From: Alkalimarinus coralli
GTDB lineage: Bacteria; Pseudomonadota; Gammaproteobacteria; Pseudomonadales; Oleiphilaceae
Direction of reading: 5' to 3'
Assembly (NCBI RefSeq): GCF_023650515.1
Contig: NZ_CP096016.1
Location: 2,730,001 to 2,794,000, forward strand
Length of the DNA stretch: 64,000 nucleotides
Shown in pieces: positions 50,774-60,506 of this stretch. Within the stretch, counting starts at the first letter, position 1; each line of letters opens with the position of its first letter. The translations under genes were made by a program, and so were the position numbers. The notes under the pieces were generated by a model. That model worked only from the letters and a program-made list of their open reading frames with translations. It was not told the origin of the DNA and ran no database searches.

Positions 50774-52858
50774 ATGCGAAAGAAAAATGAAACAGTCCAC
50801 CTTCTGGTTCTGGATCAATCACAAAATGATGCAGAAGAGATGGTCAGCTTACTGAGAAACTCGGGCAAAGCAACCAGAGCTCATAGAGTCACGTCAGAAG
50901 AAGACTTGCTGGAATCACTCAAAGAGCATTCATGGGATCTATTTCTTGCCCGGGAAGAGGAAACTGAGTTTAATGCGCTGGCCTCTCTTTCCCATATCAA
51001 GCGTCTGGACAAAGACATTCCGTTCATTGTTTTGAACGACTCGCTAAACGACGAAGCCATCGTCAGTTACATGAAAGCCGGTGCACAGGATGTTATCCCG
51101 TTTACAGATAGAAAACACCTTATCCTGGCCATCAATCGCGAACTCAATAATCTGTATGAGCGACGAAACCGCCGCTCGATTGAAGTGCACCTCAGAGAGG
51201 CAGAAAAGCGCTGTCAACTGCTGCTGGACAGCTCAAAAGACGCTATTGCATATATCAATGATGGTATGCACATCTATGCCAACAGCTCATATATGGACTT
51301 CCTCGGGTACGACGACATCGATGAGCTGATATGTATTCCGGTGCTAGATACGTTAACACCTGATAGCCAGGACGAGTTTAAAGAAGTCACCAAACTCTAC
51401 AGCGAAGGTGAGCAAGAACAAAAGCAGATTACTTGTGTAAGCCGAAGAAGCGACGACTCTGAAGTCAAGGTCAATATGTCGTTCTCTGTCGCTACCTATG
51501 ACAGTGAGCCATGCACGCAGATAGTTATCAGACCAGAGCAAGACAGTGCCGAACTGGAAGAAAAACTGAAAGAGATCAGCAGTCAGGACTTGCTGACAGG
51601 GCTTTATAACCGCCAATACCTGATGGAAAAGCTAAACGATGCCATTGAGCTAGCGGTATCCAAGGGGCAATCAGGCGCGCTCTACTACATTGCCCTCGAT
51701 AGTTTTATCCAGATCAAATCCAATGTCGGTATCGCTGGTGCCGATTTAGTATTAAGCGATATCGCTAACGTACTGCGAGAGCAAACGGAGGAATCATGGA
51801 CGCTGGCACGAATCAGTGACGACGCCTATGGCCTGCTGGCAATGTCTCAGGATGATGCAGAAGCACAGGCGACCGCGGAAAAAATACGCCATGCAGTCGA
51901 ACAGCATATGTCTGACGTCTCAGGGCGAACAGTTCAGGTTACCACAAGCGTTGGTGTTGCACTGATTAACGAAAATGCCCCTAAAGCACAAGATCTTCTG
52001 GGTCGTTCTCATAGTGCATCCGACGATGTGAGACAGGAAGAAGGCAAAGAGAGCGGTAACGGCGTGTTAGTATATACCCCGAAAATTGCCGTTGATGACG
52101 AAGGTGGAACCACTGTATCCAGCCTGCAAAAGGCCTTGGATGACAACCGCTTTAAGCTTTTATTTCAGCCAATTATTAGTCTGCGGGGTGAAAGTGAGGA
52201 GCATTACGAAGCATTCTTGCGGATGCTCGACAATGAAGGCAACGAAGTCTCTCCTTATGATTTTCTACCGCCATCCGGGCCATCTGAAATGGCCAGTAAA
52301 ATTGACCGTTGGGTAATTCTGCAAACCATCAAACACCTAAGCAGCCACCGCTCAAAAGGGCACCAGACCAAGCTGGTTTTGAACCTCACTGCCGAGACCA
52401 TTCAGGATCAGACATTTATGCCCTGGCTCAGTGTCGCCTTAAAAGCCGCCAGATTACCCGGCGACTCATTGATATTCCAGTTTAACGAGTCAGATGCCAT
52501 CACCTATTTAAAACAGGCCAAAGATTTCGCCAAAGGTCTGAGAGAACTTCATTGTAAAATATCTATCAGTCGCTTTGGCTGTGCGTTAAACCCATTCAAT
52601 ATGCTTAAGCATGTTGAGACTGATTACGTTAAGCTTGATGGCTCGTTCACCGATGAAATTCAAAAAGATGAAGAGACTCGGGAGCAAGTAAAAGAGATGA
52701 TCAAAGCGCTGCAGGCGCAGGGCAAGCTAACTATCGTGCCCCTGGTTGAGAATGCCTCGATCTTATCAACCCTCTGGCAGGCCGGCGTTAACTACATTCA
52801 GGGTTATTACTTGCAGCCACCAGCTGCAGAAATGAACTACGATTTTAGTGAAGAGTAG
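50774..52858 (+). CDS. fimX: FimX-like protein: REC-PAS-degenerate GGDEF-degenerate EAL
   Basis: A 694-residue protein, close to P. aeruginosa FimX (691), a c-di-GMP receptor for type IV pilus assembly and twitching. Domains in order: REC-like (about 8-125), PAS (about 140-260), GGDEF (from QDLLTGLYNRQYLMEKL, about 275-440) and EAL (about 455-690). The GGDEF active site is SDDAY, so it should not make c-di-GMP. The EAL site reads EAF, and DDFG.G is replaced by SRFGCA, so hydrolysis is unlikely. VNYIQGYYLQPP is kept. The REC pocket also lacks a clear phosphoacceptor aspartate. Locus order PilZ-like, fimX, serB agrees with P. aeruginosa. Assigned by architecture and locus. Confidence 0.85.
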   Translation: MRKKNETVHLLVLDQSQNDAEEMVSLLRNSGKATRAHRVTSEEDLLESLKEHSWDLFLAREEETEFNALASLSHIKRLDKDIPFIVLNDSLNDEAIVSYMKAGAQDVIPFTDRKHLILAINRELNNLYERRNRRSIEVHLREAEKRCQLLLDSSKDAIAYINDGMHIYANSSYMDFLGYDDIDELICIPVLDTLTPDSQDEFKEVTKLYSEGEQEQKQITCVSRRSDDSEVKVNMSFSVATYDSEPCTQIVIRPEQDSAELEEKLKEISSQDLLTGLYNRQYLMEKLNDAIELAVSKGQSGALYYIALDSFIQIKSNVGIAGADLVLSDIANVLREQTEESWTLARISDDAYGLLAMSQDDAEAQATAEKIRHAVEQHMSDVSGRTVQVTTSVGVALINENAPKAQDLLGRSHSASDDVRQEEGKESGNGVLVYTPKIAVDDEGGTTVSSLQKALDDNRFKLLFQPIISLRGESEEHYEAFLRMLDNEGNEVSPYDFLPPSGPSEMASKIDRWVILQTIKHLSSHRSKGHQTKLVLNLTAETIQDQTFMPWLSVALKAARLPGDSLIFQFNESDAITYLKQAKDFAKGLRELHCKISISRFGCALNPFNMLKHVETDYVKLDGSFTDEIQKDEETREQVKEMIKALQAQGKLTIVPLVENASILSTLWQAGVNYIQGYYLQPPAAEMNYDFSEE

Positions 52859-52893
52859 TGAGTAATCGGCTCAAAATAGTACTGTTGGCAGAT

Positions 52894-52928
52894 TAAAAAG
52901 CTGCGGGTCGACTAAAAGCCGACCCGCA
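52894..52928 (-). terminator. Rho-independent terminator after serB
   Basis: TGCGGGTCG and CGACCCGCA form a perfect 9-bp stem. On the minus strand it is followed by GCTTTTTAATC, a T-run. It terminates serB and lies 36 nt beyond the convergent fimX stop. Confidence 0.85.
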
Positions 52929-52948
52929 AACCGTTCTTAATATCCAGT

Positions 52949-54190
52949 TTACTCAGTCTCTCTATCTCTGAAGCCAATCAGATATAGGATCCCGTCAAGC
53001 CCTAAGGTTGAAATGGAGTGCTTGGCACTTTCTTTCACCAACGGCTTAGCTCTGAAAGCAACACCCAAACCTGCTTTACTCAGCATAGGTAGATCATTTG
53101 CTCCGTCACCGACTGCAATTACCTGCTGTTGTTGAATATTTTCTTTTTCAGCAATTTCGAGCAACAACTGAGCTTTACGGGCACCATCAACAACCTGCCC
53201 TGTCACTCGCCCTGTGACTTTCCCGTTTTCAATTTCCAGCTCATTGGCATACACGTAGTCGATACCGAGTTTTTGTTTCAGGTTGTTCGCAAAGTAAGTA
53301 AAGCCGCCTGATAAAATGGCCGTTTTGTAACCGAGCCCCTTGAGCGTACCAATGAGCCTTTCAGCCCCTTCTGTCAGCTGTAGTCGTGCTGCAACGTTAG
53401 CAAGTACCGACTCATCCAACCCCTTAAGCAGCGCTACTCGACGCGCAAAACTTTCGGTAAAATCAATTTCACCTCTCATCGCCTGCTCGGTTATTGCAAC
53501 GACCTGATCACCGACGCCCGCTTCCTTGGCCAGCTCATCGATAACCTCCGCATCGATGAGTGTGGAGTCCATATCAAACACCACTAATCGGCGATTACGG
53601 CGAAAAACAGAGTCTTCCTGAAACGCAATATCAACATTCATATCAGACGCTATTTGGAGAAACTGGGCGCGTAGCTGATCGAGATCCGGCGGCGTCCCGC
53701 GAACAGAGAACTCTATGCACGCCTGGCTTTCGTTTTCATCTATTTCGACGGGAGGGCGGCTCGATAAACGAGAGATATTATCAATATTCAAACCGTTCTG
53801 AGCGGTTACCTTTGATACCTGAGCAATCTGATCCGCTGTAATTGAGCGCGAAAGCAGCGTAACAATGTAACGTGCTTTACCTTTACCTTTCACCCAGTTC
53901 TCATACTCTTCTTTAGATACTGGCTCAAAACGAACAGGAAGCCCCAACTCATGCATTTTGAACAACAAGTCTTTCAACAAAGGCGAGGACGACTGCTCTT
54001 TAGGCAGCTCTATCAGGATTCCCCATGTCAGGTGATCATGAATAACCGCCTGCCCAATATCCAAAATCCTGATCTGATACTGAGCCATTATTTCAGTAAT
54101 TTCAGAGGTTAGCCCTGGCTTATCCTGGCCCGATACATTTATTAATACTATTTCGCTCACACTATGGCCCTTCTCAATCGGTTCAGTCAT
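52949..54190 (-). CDS. serB: Phosphoserine phosphatase SerB with N-terminal ACT-like domains
   Basis: A 413-residue enzyme for the last step of serine synthesis. Two ACT-like modules (about 12-90 and 108-185; VLINVSGQDKPGLTSEITEIM is the first) precede a HAD phosphatase (about 205-400). HAD motifs are VVFDMDSTLIDAEVIDELA, AILSGGFTYF and AVGDGANDLPML. This longer form with ACT domains matches P. aeruginosa SerB and mycobacterial SerB2 rather than E. coli SerB (322). Order fimX-serB-parC is as in P. aeruginosa. Confidence 0.96.
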   Translation of the reverse strand: MTEPIEKGHSVSEIVLINVSGQDKPGLTSEITEIMAQYQIRILDIGQAVIHDHLTWGILIELPKEQSSSPLLKDLLFKMHELGLPVRFEPVSKEEYENWVKGKGKARYIVTLLSRSITADQIAQVSKVTAQNGLNIDNISRLSSRPPVEIDENESQACIEFSVRGTPPDLDQLRAQFLQIASDMNVDIAFQEDSVFRRNRRLVVFDMDSTLIDAEVIDELAKEAGVGDQVVAITEQAMRGEIDFTESFARRVALLKGLDESVLANVAARLQLTEGAERLIGTLKGLGYKTAILSGGFTYFANNLKQKLGIDYVYANELEIENGKVTGRVTGQVVDGARKAQLLLEIAEKENIQQQQVIAVGDGANDLPMLSKAGLGVAFRAKPLVKESAKHSISTLGLDGILYLIGFRDRETE

Positions 54191-54281
54191 TCAATTAAAA
54201 CGTGTCGGGTGCTTATCTTGGCTTCTAGCGGGAAGCTACCTTTCATAAAGCGGCCTCCCTGCATCAACTTAATATGCGCGA

Positions 54282-56573
54282 TTACTCGCCATCACCGCTG
54301 TCATCCGAGCTTTCTTGTTGGCTTGAAACGACCTCTATGCGGTCAACTTTCTGCAAGCCTCTCGGCAGCTTGTGCCCCCTTCGCCCTCTTTCTCCCAGAT
54401 AGTGTTCCAAATCACTAAAGCGCAGTTTCAAGTGGCGCTTGCCTGAATGGATAATCAAACGGTCTTCCTCACCAAACACCGTAACCAGCGCCATTAGCTC
54501 CTCTCGACTCTGCACTCTGGCAGAAGGGATGCTAATAATTTTATTTCCCTTACCCTTGGATAACTCTGGCAGATCCCTTACAGGGAAAACCAACATCCTG
54601 CCTTCATTACTCACAGCCACCAGATACTGCGTGGCACTGTCATCAACGGGCACCGGCATCATCACTTCTGCACCTTTTGGCAGACTTATAGCGGCCTTAC
54701 CCGCCTTATTTTTGCTTTGCAGGTCGGCAACACTGGTGACGAAGCCATAACCCGCATCCGTCATCATCAACAATTTATTATCTGGCTTGCCCATCACAAC
54801 CCCTTTAAAGGTTGCACCAGACGGGGGGTTAATACGCCCGGTCAGGGGTTCTCCCTGACCTCTTGCAGAAGGCAAGCTATGTGCGGGGAGTGTATAAGCT
54901 CGGCCCGTTGAGTCTAAAAACACAACCCCTTCGTTGCTACGCCCCTTGGCAGACAGGGCATAGCTATCCCCTGCTTTATAGCTCAGTCCGGCCGGGTCAA
55001 TATCATGCCCTTTTGCAGACCTTACCCAGCCTTTGTCAGACAGCACGACAGTCACGGGTTCAGACGAGATCAAATCCGTTTCAGAAAATGCCTTCGCTTC
55101 AGCTCTGGCGACAATCGGGGAACGGCGGTCATCACCAAACGTTTCTGCATCGGCAATCAACTCTTTTTTAACCAGCGTTTTTAACCGTTGTGCAGACCCT
55201 AATATTTTCTCTAAATAAATTCGCTCTTTTTCAAGCTCGTCCTGCTCGCCTCGAATTTTCATCTCTTCAAGTCGCGCTAACTGCCGCAACTTGGTATCGA
55301 GAATGTAGTCTGCTTGAATATCAGTCAGATCAAAGCGCTGCATCAGAACTGCTTTGGGCTCATCTTCCGTGCGAATGATATGTATAACTTCATCGATATT
55401 GAGAAACGCAGTCAGCAAACCTTCCAAAAGGTGCAACCGCTTCAGAACCTTGTCAAGACGATATTCAAGTCGCCTTCTCACCGTATCAGTACGATAACGA
55501 AGCCATTCCGAAAGTACTGTGACAAGGCCTTTAACGGCCGGGCGGCCATCAATACCAATAACGTTAATGTTAACACGATAGGTTCTTTCAAGGTCTGTGC
55601 TTGAAAACAGATGGGCCATCAGCGCATCAACATCGGTTCGATTCGATTTCGGCACAATAACGAGTCGTGTAGGGTTCTCATGGTCAGACTCATCCCTTAA
55701 ATCAGCCACCATCGGGAGCTTTTTGGCCTGCATTTGAGACGCAATCTGTTCAAGCACCTTAGCGCCAGAAACCTGATGAGGCAGCTCAGTAACAATAATA
55801 TCGCCACCGTCTTGTGTATATACCGCCCTCATCCGCAACGAGCCACGGCCTGTTTCATATATTTTTCGCAACTCTTCCTGCGGGGTTATCACTTCTGCCC
55901 CAGTAGGAAAGTCCGGCCCCTTAACGTGCTCTAACAATTGCTCCGTGGTTGCAGCAGGCTCCTCCAGCAAACGCACGCAGGCAGCGGCCACTTCTCTCAG
56001 ATTGTGTGGGGGAATATCCGTCGCCATCCCCACTGCAATTCCCGTCGTGCCATTTAATAGCAGGTTAGGCAGACGAGCCGGTAGTGTTGCCGGTTCCTCC
56101 ATCGTACCATCAAAGTTAGGCACCCAATCAACGGTGCCCTGGCCGAGCTCACTCAACAACGACTCTGAGTAGTGAGCCAGTCTGGATTCGGTATAACGCA
56201 TGGCTGCAAATGATTTAGGGTCATCCGGTGCCCCCCAGTTACCCTGACCATCAACTAACGGGTAGCGGTAGGAGAATGGCTGTGCCATTAGCACCATTGC
56301 CTCATAGCAGGCACTATCACCATGAGGGTGAAATTTACCCAGCACATCACCCACCGTTCTTGCAGATTTCTTATACTTGGCAGTAGACTTCAGACCCAGC
56401 TCTGACATCGCATAAACAATGCGACGTTGCACGGGCTTTAGCCCGTCTCCGATATGAGGCAATGCCCGATCAAGAATGACATACATCGAATAGTCGAGAT
56501 ATGCTTTTTCGGTATACTCTTTGAGTGATACCCGTTCAACACCTTCATCCAATTGATCAATAATCGTTGTCAT
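54282..56573 (-). CDS. parC: DNA topoisomerase IV subunit A ParC
   Basis: A 763-residue type II topoisomerase subunit that decatenates chromosomes. The quinolone-determining region reads [12 protein letters not shown], with serine 87 and glutamate 91 at the positions equivalent to E. coli S80 and E84, so no classical resistance change. The catalytic tyrosine lies in [10 protein letters not shown]. The C-terminal beta-pinwheel has [13 protein letters not shown]. Ends in a short acidic tail (SSDDSGDGE). ParE is not in the window. Confidence 0.98.
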   Translation of the reverse strand: MTTIIDQLDEGVERVSLKEYTEKAYLDYSMYVILDRALPHIGDGLKPVQRRIVYAMSELGLKSTAKYKKSARTVGDVLGKFHPHGDSACYEAMVLMAQPFSYRYPLVDGQGNWGAPDDPKSFAAMRYTESRLAHYSESLLSELGQGTVDWVPNFDGTMEEPATLPARLPNLLLNGTTGIAVGMATDIPPHNLREVAAACVRLLEEPAATTEQLLEHVKGPDFPTGAEVITPQEELRKIYETGRGSLRMRAVYTQDGGDIIVTELPHQVSGAKVLEQIASQMQAKKLPMVADLRDESDHENPTRLVIVPKSNRTDVDALMAHLFSSTDLERTYRVNINVIGIDGRPAVKGLVTVLSEWLRYRTDTVRRRLEYRLDKVLKRLHLLEGLLTAFLNIDEVIHIIRTEDEPKAVLMQRFDLTDIQADYILDTKLRQLARLEEMKIRGEQDELEKERIYLEKILGSAQRLKTLVKKELIADAETFGDDRRSPIVARAEAKAFSETDLISSEPVTVVLSDKGWVRSAKGHDIDPAGLSYKAGDSYALSAKGRSNEGVVFLDSTGRAYTLPAHSLPSARGQGEPLTGRINPPSGATFKGVVMGKPDNKLLMMTDAGYGFVTSVADLQSKNKAGKAAISLPKGAEVMMPVPVDDSATQYLVAVSNEGRMLVFPVRDLPELSKGKGNKIISIPSARVQSREELMALVTVFGEEDRLIIHSGKRHLKLRFSDLEHYLGERGRRGHKLPRGLQKVDRIEVVSSQQESSDDSGDGE

Positions 56574-56693
56574 GAATTACCTTTAGAAACCTGCTTTCAT
56601 TATTATGATTGGTCACTACTCATATGTAAGGAGGATCAAAACATTAACCAAGTAATATATTTAAGTAACATTTGCATGTTAAGAATGCCGCTT

Positions 56694-56699
56694 ATTATA
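56694..56699 (-). promoter_or_regulatory. Predicted -10 element for parC
   Basis: A perfect TATAAT on the minus strand, preceded by GCC, lies about 120 bp before the parC ATG. The -35 position at 17-bp spacing (TTTTAT) is weak. It sits in an otherwise AT-rich gap beside repeat copy 3. Confidence 0.35.
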
Positions 56700-56765
56700 G
56701 GCATCAGAGGCCATCAATAAAACAGCAACGAAGAGAGAATATTACAAATGGGCATTTCTTTACAG

Positions 56766-56927
56766 TGAGCGCGTTGCACGACGTCATGAGCAAAGCAAAG
56801 CCAAGGCAAAAAATGACGAAAAAGCGCAGTTTATAGATATAAATGAGCAGTTTGAGCCATTTTTTAACGCTGTCTTGTTCGCGCATTAACGCTGCCTTGC
56901 ACGCGCAGTAGTCGTGAAAAGCGCTCA
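56766..56927. repeat. Dispersed imperfect-palindrome repeat, copy 3 (after dinB)
   Basis: A 162-bp copy bounded by TGAGCGC and GCGCTCA inverted ends. It carries AAGCAAAGCCAAGGCAAAAA, AATGACGAAAAAGCGCAG and CCATTTTTTAACGCTGTC, then a short internal repeat of ACGCTG. The right end overlaps the dinB stop codon. Compared with copies 1 and 2, the ends have changed together, so the arms still pair. Confidence 0.92.
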
Positions 56928-58001
56928 CAGCAGCGGTAACTGCCCGGTACTAATTGAGTCACCATCATTGAGCCGCACCCCCACACCCAAAAGCCGAACT
57001 GGTTTCCCCTCTCGCCCCCAAGCGGCTTCAAGCAGCACCCGGTATGCATCAACAGAGTCCCACTCTTCAGCAATGGCACCGGTCTTTTGCTCCAGCGTTG
57101 TTTGTTTAAAGTCGAAAAATTTCACTTTTACAAACCGTTTGGTAACAAACCGTTGCCCATCAAGTTTGCGCCTGCATCGCCCTCTTAACTCATCCATTAG
57201 CACAGGAAGCCGTTCGACAATCGAGTCGATACCCACAAGGTCATCTGAAAACGTATGCTCTACGGAAATAGATTTTCTCTCTCGCGAAGTCTGAACCGGG
57301 CGGTTGTCTACCCCTCTTGAGACCGCAAACAAACGAGTGCCGTATCGACCAAACGTTTTCACCAACTCTGCCTCGCTATATGCTTGCAAGTCACCGCAAG
57401 TCTCAATCCCCATACGATTAAGTTTGGCTTCTGTTACTTTACCCACCCCATTGATCTTTGAAACATTTAATTGAGTAACAAACGCCGCAACATCAGCGGG
57501 TCGAATAACAAAAATACCATCAGGTTTATTCCAGTCACTAGCCACTTTAGCGAGAAATTTATTGGGGGCCACTCCGGCTGATATGGTAATACCGAGTTGC
57601 TCACGCACTTTTGCCCTGATCTCTTTGGCTATAAGCGTGGCACTGCCTGAGCAGTATGGGCTATCAGTCACATCAAGATATGCCTCGTCGAGCGATAAAG
57701 GCTCTATCAAAGCGGTGTATTGTCTGAAAATTTCATGAATCTGCCTGGAAACAGCCTGATATTTTGGAATGTCGGGCTTCAAAAAGATCAAGTCCGGACA
57801 GAGTTGCGCGGCCTTGGCTGATGACATTGCAGATCGAACACCATACTGCCTGGCTTCATAGCTACAGGTTGCAATCACCCCTCGGGAGGTTGGAGAACCT
57901 CCGACAGCAAGCGCCTTGCCTCTGAGCTGAGGATTGTCTCGCATCTCAACGGCAGCATAAAAACAATCACAGTCGCAGTGAACTATCTTTCGTATGCCCA
58001 T
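56925..58001 (-). CDS. dinB: DNA polymerase IV DinB
   Basis: A 358-residue Y-family translesion polymerase. The N-terminal IVHCDCDCFYAAVEMRDNP holds the first metal aspartate. PLSLDEAYLDVTDS holds the catalytic DE pair. A C-terminal little-finger domain follows (SVEHTFSDDLVG). Length matches E. coli DinB (351). Its stop codon overlaps repeat copy 3. Divergent from minC. No clear LexA box (CTGT-N8-ACAG) was seen upstream. Confidence 0.97.
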   Translation of the reverse strand: MGIRKIVHCDCDCFYAAVEMRDNPQLRGKALAVGGSPTSRGVIATCSYEARQYGVRSAMSSAKAAQLCPDLIFLKPDIPKYQAVSRQIHEIFRQYTALIEPLSLDEAYLDVTDSPYCSGSATLIAKEIRAKVREQLGITISAGVAPNKFLAKVASDWNKPDGIFVIRPADVAAFVTQLNVSKINGVGKVTEAKLNRMGIETCGDLQAYSEAELVKTFGRYGTRLFAVSRGVDNRPVQTSRERKSISVEHTFSDDLVGIDSIVERLPVLMDELRGRCRRKLDGQRFVTKRFVKVKFFDFKQTTLEQKTGAIAEEWDSVDAYRVLLEAAWGREGKPVRLLGVGVRLNDGDSISTGQLPLL

Positions 58002-58301
58002 TTTGCGCGCATCTCCTGACTACAACTCCACTCACGTTACCGAAAACACCACAGTATTAGCTGCACACAACAGCAGAACTGTTCATATATACAGCTAATT
58101 ATGACATCTATCGACAAATGTGAGCAAGGCGCGCTTTGTTATTACTTTTTGATTGGGTTATCCACGGGTAAAAAAAGAGTCATAACTAGAGGATCGTGTT
58201 AAGATAGCCAGCAAATTACAATTAATCACCTAAAGCTAAGCACTCTCGGGAATCACCTGTAAAGGTGTTGGCATCTCAGGGACGAATGCTAGGACGTATC
58301 C

Positions 58302-59198
58302 ATGAACTCAACTGCATCTTCAATACAGCAGAGCAGCTGCTTGCAACTAAAAGGCTCTCTTCTGCCCTTTACCGTATTAGAGCTAAGTTATTTCGAGCCA
58401 TCGCAATTTTCCGCAGAACTTTCAGCAAAAGCGGAGCAGGCCCCCGACTTTTTTAACAACTTGCCAGTCGTCATCGGCCTATCTAAATTTGATAGCTCAA
58501 AAGGCCCGGCAGATTTTGAGAAAATCATTCGCATCTGCAGTACCTTTTCAATCAAGCCGATCGCAGTCAGGGGGGGAAGCGAAACACAGCAAATCGCGGC
58601 GAAACTGGCAGGTCTGGCGACAATGTCAGCCCAGAAAGAGCGTGGCTCAACGTCGAATAACGAACCCACTGAAATACATGCTGTTGAAAACGAACAGCAG
58701 GCAGGCTCAACTCAATCGTCGGAAAGTACACCGTCAGCAGGCGATTCAGACAAAACAAACAACCCTGAACCGCAAAGCACAGAGAGCAATAAGGCAGATA
58801 ACAACGCTGCTGCCAGTGTTGCTGATGACAACATTAAAAGCTCAGCCGCAGCAGACATCAAAGCTCAGGAAACTCGCATTATTTATCAGCCTGTACGCTC
58901 CGGGCAGCAAATCTATGCTCAAAATGGCGATTTAATAGTGCTTGCCCAGGTTAGTGCCGGCGCAGAGATTCTTGCTGATGGAAACATTCACGTCTATGGC
59001 CCGCTAAGAGGCAGAGCCCTGGCGGGGGTGCGCGGCAATACTAAAGCACGTATTTTTTGCCATAGCCTGGAAGCAGAACTTGTTTCCATTGCTGGACAGT
59101 ATAAAATCAGCGAAGATTTGCAAAATGGTCACTGGAAACAACCCGCTCAAATTCATCTTTCAGATGAAACTTTGACGGTAAAAGCACTCATAAATTAG
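58302..59198 (+). CDS. minC: Septum-site determining protein MinC
   Basis: A 298-residue inhibitor of FtsZ ring assembly. The N-terminal domain (about 10-105) is followed by an unusually long N/S/T/Q/E-rich linker (about 120-195; NKADNNAAASV). The C-terminal beta-helix (about 200-298) shows QQIYAQNGDLIVLAQVSAGAEILADGNIHVYGPLRGRALAG, which binds MinD. E. coli MinC is 231 residues, the difference being in the linker. ATG at 58302 has AGGA about 7 nt upstream. First gene of minCDE. Confidence 0.96.
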   Translation: MNSTASSIQQSSCLQLKGSLLPFTVLELSYFEPSQFSAELSAKAEQAPDFFNNLPVVIGLSKFDSSKGPADFEKIIRICSTFSIKPIAVRGGSETQQIAAKLAGLATMSAQKERGSTSNNEPTEIHAVENEQQAGSTQSSESTPSAGDSDKTNNPEPQSTESNKADNNAAASVADDNIKSSAAADIKAQETRIIYQPVRSGQQIYAQNGDLIVLAQVSAGAEILADGNIHVYGPLRGRALAGVRGNTKARIFCHSLEAELVSIAGQYKISEDLQNGHWKQPAQIHLSDETLTVKALIN

Positions 59199-59341
59199 TC
59201 TCATGAGGGCTTTGCAGGATTATATAACAACAGCATGCCGGGTTCGCCCGCACAGGCCCAATACATTGATTTGGCCGCAAATGCTGACAGGATGATAGGG
59301 ACAATCAGCAACGATTAACCATGACAAACGGGAAACAGACA

Positions 59342-60151
59342 TTGGCTAAGATAATAGTTATTACATCAGGCAAAGGTGGTGTTGGAAAAACAACCACCAG
59401 CGCATCCATCTCTACGGGGCTGGCAAAACGCGGACACAAGACTGTCGTAATTGACTTCGATGTGGGTCTTAGAAACCTTGACCTCATCATGAATTGCGAA
59501 CGCCGAGTTGTATATGATTTCGTGAATGTCATTAATGAAGAGGCGACACTTAATCAGGCCTTAATCAAGGATAAACACGTTGATGACTTGTTTATCTTGC
59601 CGGCGTCTCAAACTCGCGACAAAGATGCCCTAACACAGCAAGGTGTCGAGCGCGTTCTTAACGAGTTATCAGAGCGTTTCGAGTATATTATTTGCGACTC
59701 ACCTGCGGGTATTGAGCATGGTGCTCAAATGGCCCTTTACTATGCAGATGAGGCCATCATTGTTACCAATCCAGAAGTATCCTCGGTTAGAGACTCTGAT
59801 CGAATATTGGGCATATTGCAGAGTAAATCAAGGCGGGCAGAACTTGGGCTGGACCCAGTCCAAGAGCACCTGCTGCTGACTCGGTACAATCCTGCACGGG
59901 CCGAAACCGGCGAAATGCTTGGCGTCGAAGACGTGAAAGATATATTGGCAATCAAATTATTGGGGGTTATCCCTGAGTCCCAGACCGTTCTGAGCGCTTC
60001 GAATCAGGGTGTTCCGGTTATACTTGATGAAGCCAGCGATGCAGGCCAGGCTTACCAGGATGCTGTTGATCGATTACTGGGCGAAGAACGTGAACATCGC
60101 TTTCTTGAAGTCGAGAAAAAAGGATTCTTCAAAAGGATGTTTAGGGGGTAA
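59342..60151 (+). CDS. minD: Septum-site determining ATPase MinD
   Basis: A 269-residue membrane-associated ATPase that recruits MinC and oscillates with MinE. The deviant Walker A is [13 protein letters not shown] near the start. Further motifs are [13 protein letters not shown] and the C-terminal amphipathic helix ([10 protein letters not shown]) for membrane binding. I set the start at TTG 59342 because [11 protein letters not shown] matches the normal MinD N-terminus and GGGAAA precedes it. An ATG at 59321 would add seven residues. Confidence 0.96.
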   Translation: MAKIIVITSGKGGVGKTTTSASISTGLAKRGHKTVVIDFDVGLRNLDLIMNCERRVVYDFVNVINEEATLNQALIKDKHVDDLFILPASQTRDKDALTQQGVERVLNELSERFEYIICDSPAGIEHGAQMALYYADEAIIVTNPEVSSVRDSDRILGILQSKSRRAELGLDPVQEHLLLTRYNPARAETGEMLGVEDVKDILAIKLLGVIPESQTVLSASNQGVPVILDEASDAGQAYQDAVDRLLGEEREHRFLEVEKKGFFKRMFRG

Positions 60152-60153
60152 GC

Positions 60154-60402
60154 ATGAGTTTTTTGGACTACTTTAAAACAAAGAAAACAAACACCGCATC
60201 AATTGCCAAAGAACGGCTGCAGATTATTGTGGCCCATGAACGCACGAAGCGCGACCAACCCGACTACCTGCCACAACTACAGCAGGAGATTCTGGATGTA
60301 ATCCGCAAATATGCGCCCATCGATCAGGATCAGGTTCAGGTTCAACTCGATAACAACGGCAACTGCTCTGTGCTTGAGCTTAACGTCACGCTGCCGGATT
60401 AA
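60154..60402 (+). CDS. minE: Cell division topological specificity factor MinE
   Basis: An 82-residue protein that drives MinD release and oscillation. The N-terminal membrane-targeting and MinD-binding region is [22 protein letters not shown]. The C-terminal dimer domain ends with [12 protein letters not shown]. It starts 2 nt after minD with an AGGGGG ribosome site inside the minD end. A large hairpin follows. Confidence 0.97.
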   Translation: MSFLDYFKTKKTNTASIAKERLQIIVAHERTKRDQPDYLPQLQQEILDVIRKYAPIDQDQVQVQLDNNGNCSVLELNVTLPD

Positions 60403-60419
60403 CCACGCAGCTAGCTGCT

Positions 60420-60457
60420 CCGTAGCTTTGATATGCTTCGCATCGTCAAAGCTACGG
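60420..60457. terminator. Large hairpin after minE
   Basis: CCGTAGCTTTGA pairs with TCAAAGCTACGG in a perfect 12-bp stem, and an inner ATGC/GCAT stem caps the loop. A perfect 12-bp palindrome (GCAGCTAGCTGC, 60408-60419) lies next to it. There is no T-run, so it may terminate by another route or protect the minCDE mRNA 3' end. Confidence 0.6.
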
Positions 60458-60506
60458 TTATAGCACTGCCATATTGACAGCGCTTAAGCTGTTAATACCA
60501 AACACG

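Noticed and set aside
58158-58166. DnaA-box-like TTATCCACG between dinB and minC
   Set aside because: A single 8/9 match with no cluster, no AT-rich unwinding region and no dnaA or dnaN nearby; expected by chance.
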